Origin: an uncultured cyanobacterium
GTDB taxonomy: Bacteria; Cyanobacteriota; Cyanobacteriia; Pseudanabaenales; Pseudanabaenaceae
Direction: 5' to 3'
NCBI GenBank assembly: GCA_903819605.1
Contig: CAIJEA010000132.1
Span: forward strand, 1-7,439
Length of the DNA stretch: 7,439 nucleotides
Position 1 is the stretch's first letter. Each line of letters starts with the position of its first letter. Shown one piece after another: positions 6,313 to 7,439 of the stretch. Made by a program: the position numbers and the translations under genes. The notes below the pieces were generated by a model, which was not told where the DNA came from, made no database searches, and saw nothing but the letters and a program-made list of their open reading frames with translations.

Positions 6313-7404
6313 ATGCTCAAAGCTGGGATTGTCGGACTACCCAATGTGGGCAAGTCTACGTTATTTAATGCCCTAGTTGCCAACGCCAAAGCGGAAGCAG
6401 CTAACTTTCCCTTTTGTACAATCGAACCCAACATTGGCTCGGTATCCGTCCCTGACGATCGCCTAACTACCCTCGCTGAAGTTGGTAAGTCCGCGCAAAC
6501 CGTACCTACTAGAGTCGAATTTGTCGATATTGCAGGACTAGTAAGAGGTGCAAGTAAAGGTGAAGGACTGGGAAATCAGTTTTTAGGAAATATTCGAGTC
6601 TGCGATGCGATCGTTCATGTCGTACGATGTTTTGAAAACGATGACATTATTCATGTTGAAGCATCGATCGATCCTGCTCGTGATATTGAGATCATCACTC
6701 TTGAACTAGCCCTATCAGATTTAGCCCAAGTGGATCGCCGCATTGAACGCACTCGTAAAGCTGCTCGTGCCGATGCTGATGCCAAAATCGAATTAGCTGC
6801 CCTCGAAAAAGTGCGCGAAACTCTTGATGCTGGTAAACCTGCTCGGTTAGCTAATCTCACTGATGAGGAAAAATCAGCAATTGCTGTATTGCAACTTCTC
6901 ACACTCAAACCCACGATTTATGCGGCTAATGTATCTGAAGACGATCTAGCTACAGGTAATGCTTTTGTCGATCGGGTAAAGGCGATCGCTACTGCCGAAA
7001 ATGCTGAAGTAACTATTGTCTCCGCACAAGTCGAAGCAGAGCTTCTCGAAATACCCGATGAAGATCGTCAAGACTTTCTGGAAACTCTTGGGGTCAAAGA
7101 AGGTGGCTTAAAATCTTTAATTAGGGCTACTTATCACCTCTTAGGACTACGCACATACTTCACAGTTGGACCAAAGGAGGCTCGTGCATGGACAATCAAT
7201 GCAGGCATGAAAGCTCCACAAGCAGCAGGTGTAATTCACTCTGATTTTGAAAAAGCTTTTATTCGGGCTGAGACTGTTGCCTTTAAAGACCTTGTAGAAT
7301 CTGGGTCAATGAGTGCAGCTCGCTCAAAGGGCTTGTTACGCAGTGAAGGTAAAGAATATGTCGTTCAAGAAGGTGATGTAATTTTATTCCTCACCAGCGC
7401 ATAA
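6313..7404 (+). CDS. ychF: redox-responsive ribosome-associated ATPase YchF (OLA1 family)
   Basis: 363 residues, the usual length for bacterial YchF. This Obg-related P-loop protein hydrolyses ATP in preference to GTP and binds ribosomes; in E. coli it is linked to the oxidative stress response and start-site selection. Visible motifs are GLPNVGKST (8-16), NFPFCTIEPN (31-40), DIAGLVRGAS (72-81) and ANVSED (205-210). The last replaces the GTPase NKxD with the N-x-x-E form (N206, E209) tied to ATP specificity. H114 (in DDIIHV) matches the catalytic His known from E. coli YchF and human OLA1, and C35 matches the redox-sensitive Cys. A helical coiled-coil insert covers about 123-200, and a C-terminal TGS domain about 279-361. 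An in-frame TAG at 6304-6306, just upstream, supports the ATG at 6313. It is separated from the kinase by a strong hairpin, so it is probably an independent unit. No defect is seen. Confidence 0.98.
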   Translation: MLKAGIVGLPNVGKSTLFNALVANAKAEAANFPFCTIEPNIGSVSVPDDRLTTLAEVGKSAQTVPTRVEFVDIAGLVRGASKGEGLGNQFLGNIRVCDAIVHVVRCFENDDIIHVEASIDPARDIEIITLELALSDLAQVDRRIERTRKAARADADAKIELAALEKVRETLDAGKPARLANLTDEEKSAIAVLQLLTLKPTIYAANVSEDDLATGNAFVDRVKAIATAENAEVTIVSAQVEAELLEIPDEDRQDFLETLGVKEGGLKSLIRATYHLLGLRTYFTVGPKEARAWTINAGMKAPQAAGVIHSDFEKAFIRAETVAFKDLVESGSMSAARSKGLLRSEGKEYVVQEGDVILFLTSA

Positions 7405-7427
7405 ACCAAGCTCTAGAGGTTAGGGTA

Positions 7428-7439
7428 GGCGGCGCGAAG
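7428..7439. repeat. possible left half of another GC-rich palindrome, cut by the window end
   Basis: The last bases read GGCGGCGCGAAG. The CGCGAAG part is the reverse complement of CTTCGCG in the core of the hairpin at 6123-6169. If the next bases were CGCCGCC, this would be a second intergenic hairpin, 24 bp after ychF, and could serve as its terminator. The right half lies outside the window, so this is a guess from sequence style. Confidence 0.3.

Larger units (their letters stand above)
478..6989. repeat. HIP1 octamers (GCGATCGC), 13 dispersed copies
   Basis: Copies start at 478, 1180, 1214, 1920, 2112, 2199, 2244, 2691, 4216, 4864, 5346, 5983 and 6982. All lie inside coding sequence: eight in the OmpA-type gene, four in the kinase and one in ychF. 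None occurs in the GTPase gene or the intergenic regions. This density is a hallmark of many cyanobacterial genomes and is the main evidence for the host lineage. Confidence 0.9.

Noticed and set aside
6264..6368. Short frame (34 codons) starting upstream of ychF and running into it
   Set aside because: It overlaps the well-supported ychF start in another frame, has no ribosome binding site and shows no family features.
6651..6914. Antisense open frame inside ychF
   Set aside because: It lies wholly within a conserved gene, and its product is Ser/Arg/Ala-rich, as expected from the reverse of a biased coding strand.
1..7439. CRISPR array, tRNA, rRNA, transposase or phage genes
   Set aside because: No regularly spaced identical repeats, tRNA-like cloverleaf, rRNA sequence, transposase motif or phage gene was recognised on either strand.

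Overview
The window looks like a piece of a cyanobacterial chromosome. The octamer GCGATCGC (HIP1, a cyanobacterial signature) occurs 13 times in 7.4 kb, where about one per 65 kb is expected by chance. No gene has a clear Shine-Dalgarno sequence. A GC-rich palindrome with a GCGCTTCGCGC core lies between genes, a style I associate with Pseudanabaena-like filamentous cyanobacteria. The lineage assignment is inference.

Layout, all genes on the + strand: (i) 1-160, a leader with a candidate promoter and a perfect 14-bp inverted repeat whose right arm contains the first gene's start codon. (ii) 161-2869, a 902-residue bitopic membrane protein with a long cytoplasmic part (linker, coiled coil, six ~23-residue repeats, a longin/roadblock-like domain), one transmembrane helix, two BON-like domains and a C-terminal OmpA-type peptidoglycan-binding domain. 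(iii) 2892-3458, a Ras/Rab-like small GTPase 22 bp downstream, very likely in the same operon. (iv) 3558-6095, an 845-residue hybrid histidine kinase (PAS-PAS-HisKA-HATPase-REC-REC), 99 bp further on. (v) 6123-6169, a 22-bp perfect hairpin that probably ends transcription. (vi) 6313-7404, ychF, a conserved ribosome-associated ATPase that is probably a separate unit. (vii) 7405-7439, a short tail that may contain the left half of another GC-rich palindrome.

The most interesting part is the pair at 161-3458. Longin and roadblock folds are known partners or regulators of small GTPases, as in bacterial MglA/MglB and eukaryotic Rag, Rab and SRX systems. Here such a domain appears to sit on the cytoplasmic side of a protein whose other end should hold peptidoglycan, and a GTPase is encoded immediately downstream. 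I infer a wall-anchored small-GTPase module. The kinase may add signal input, but its link to the pair rests only on gene order.
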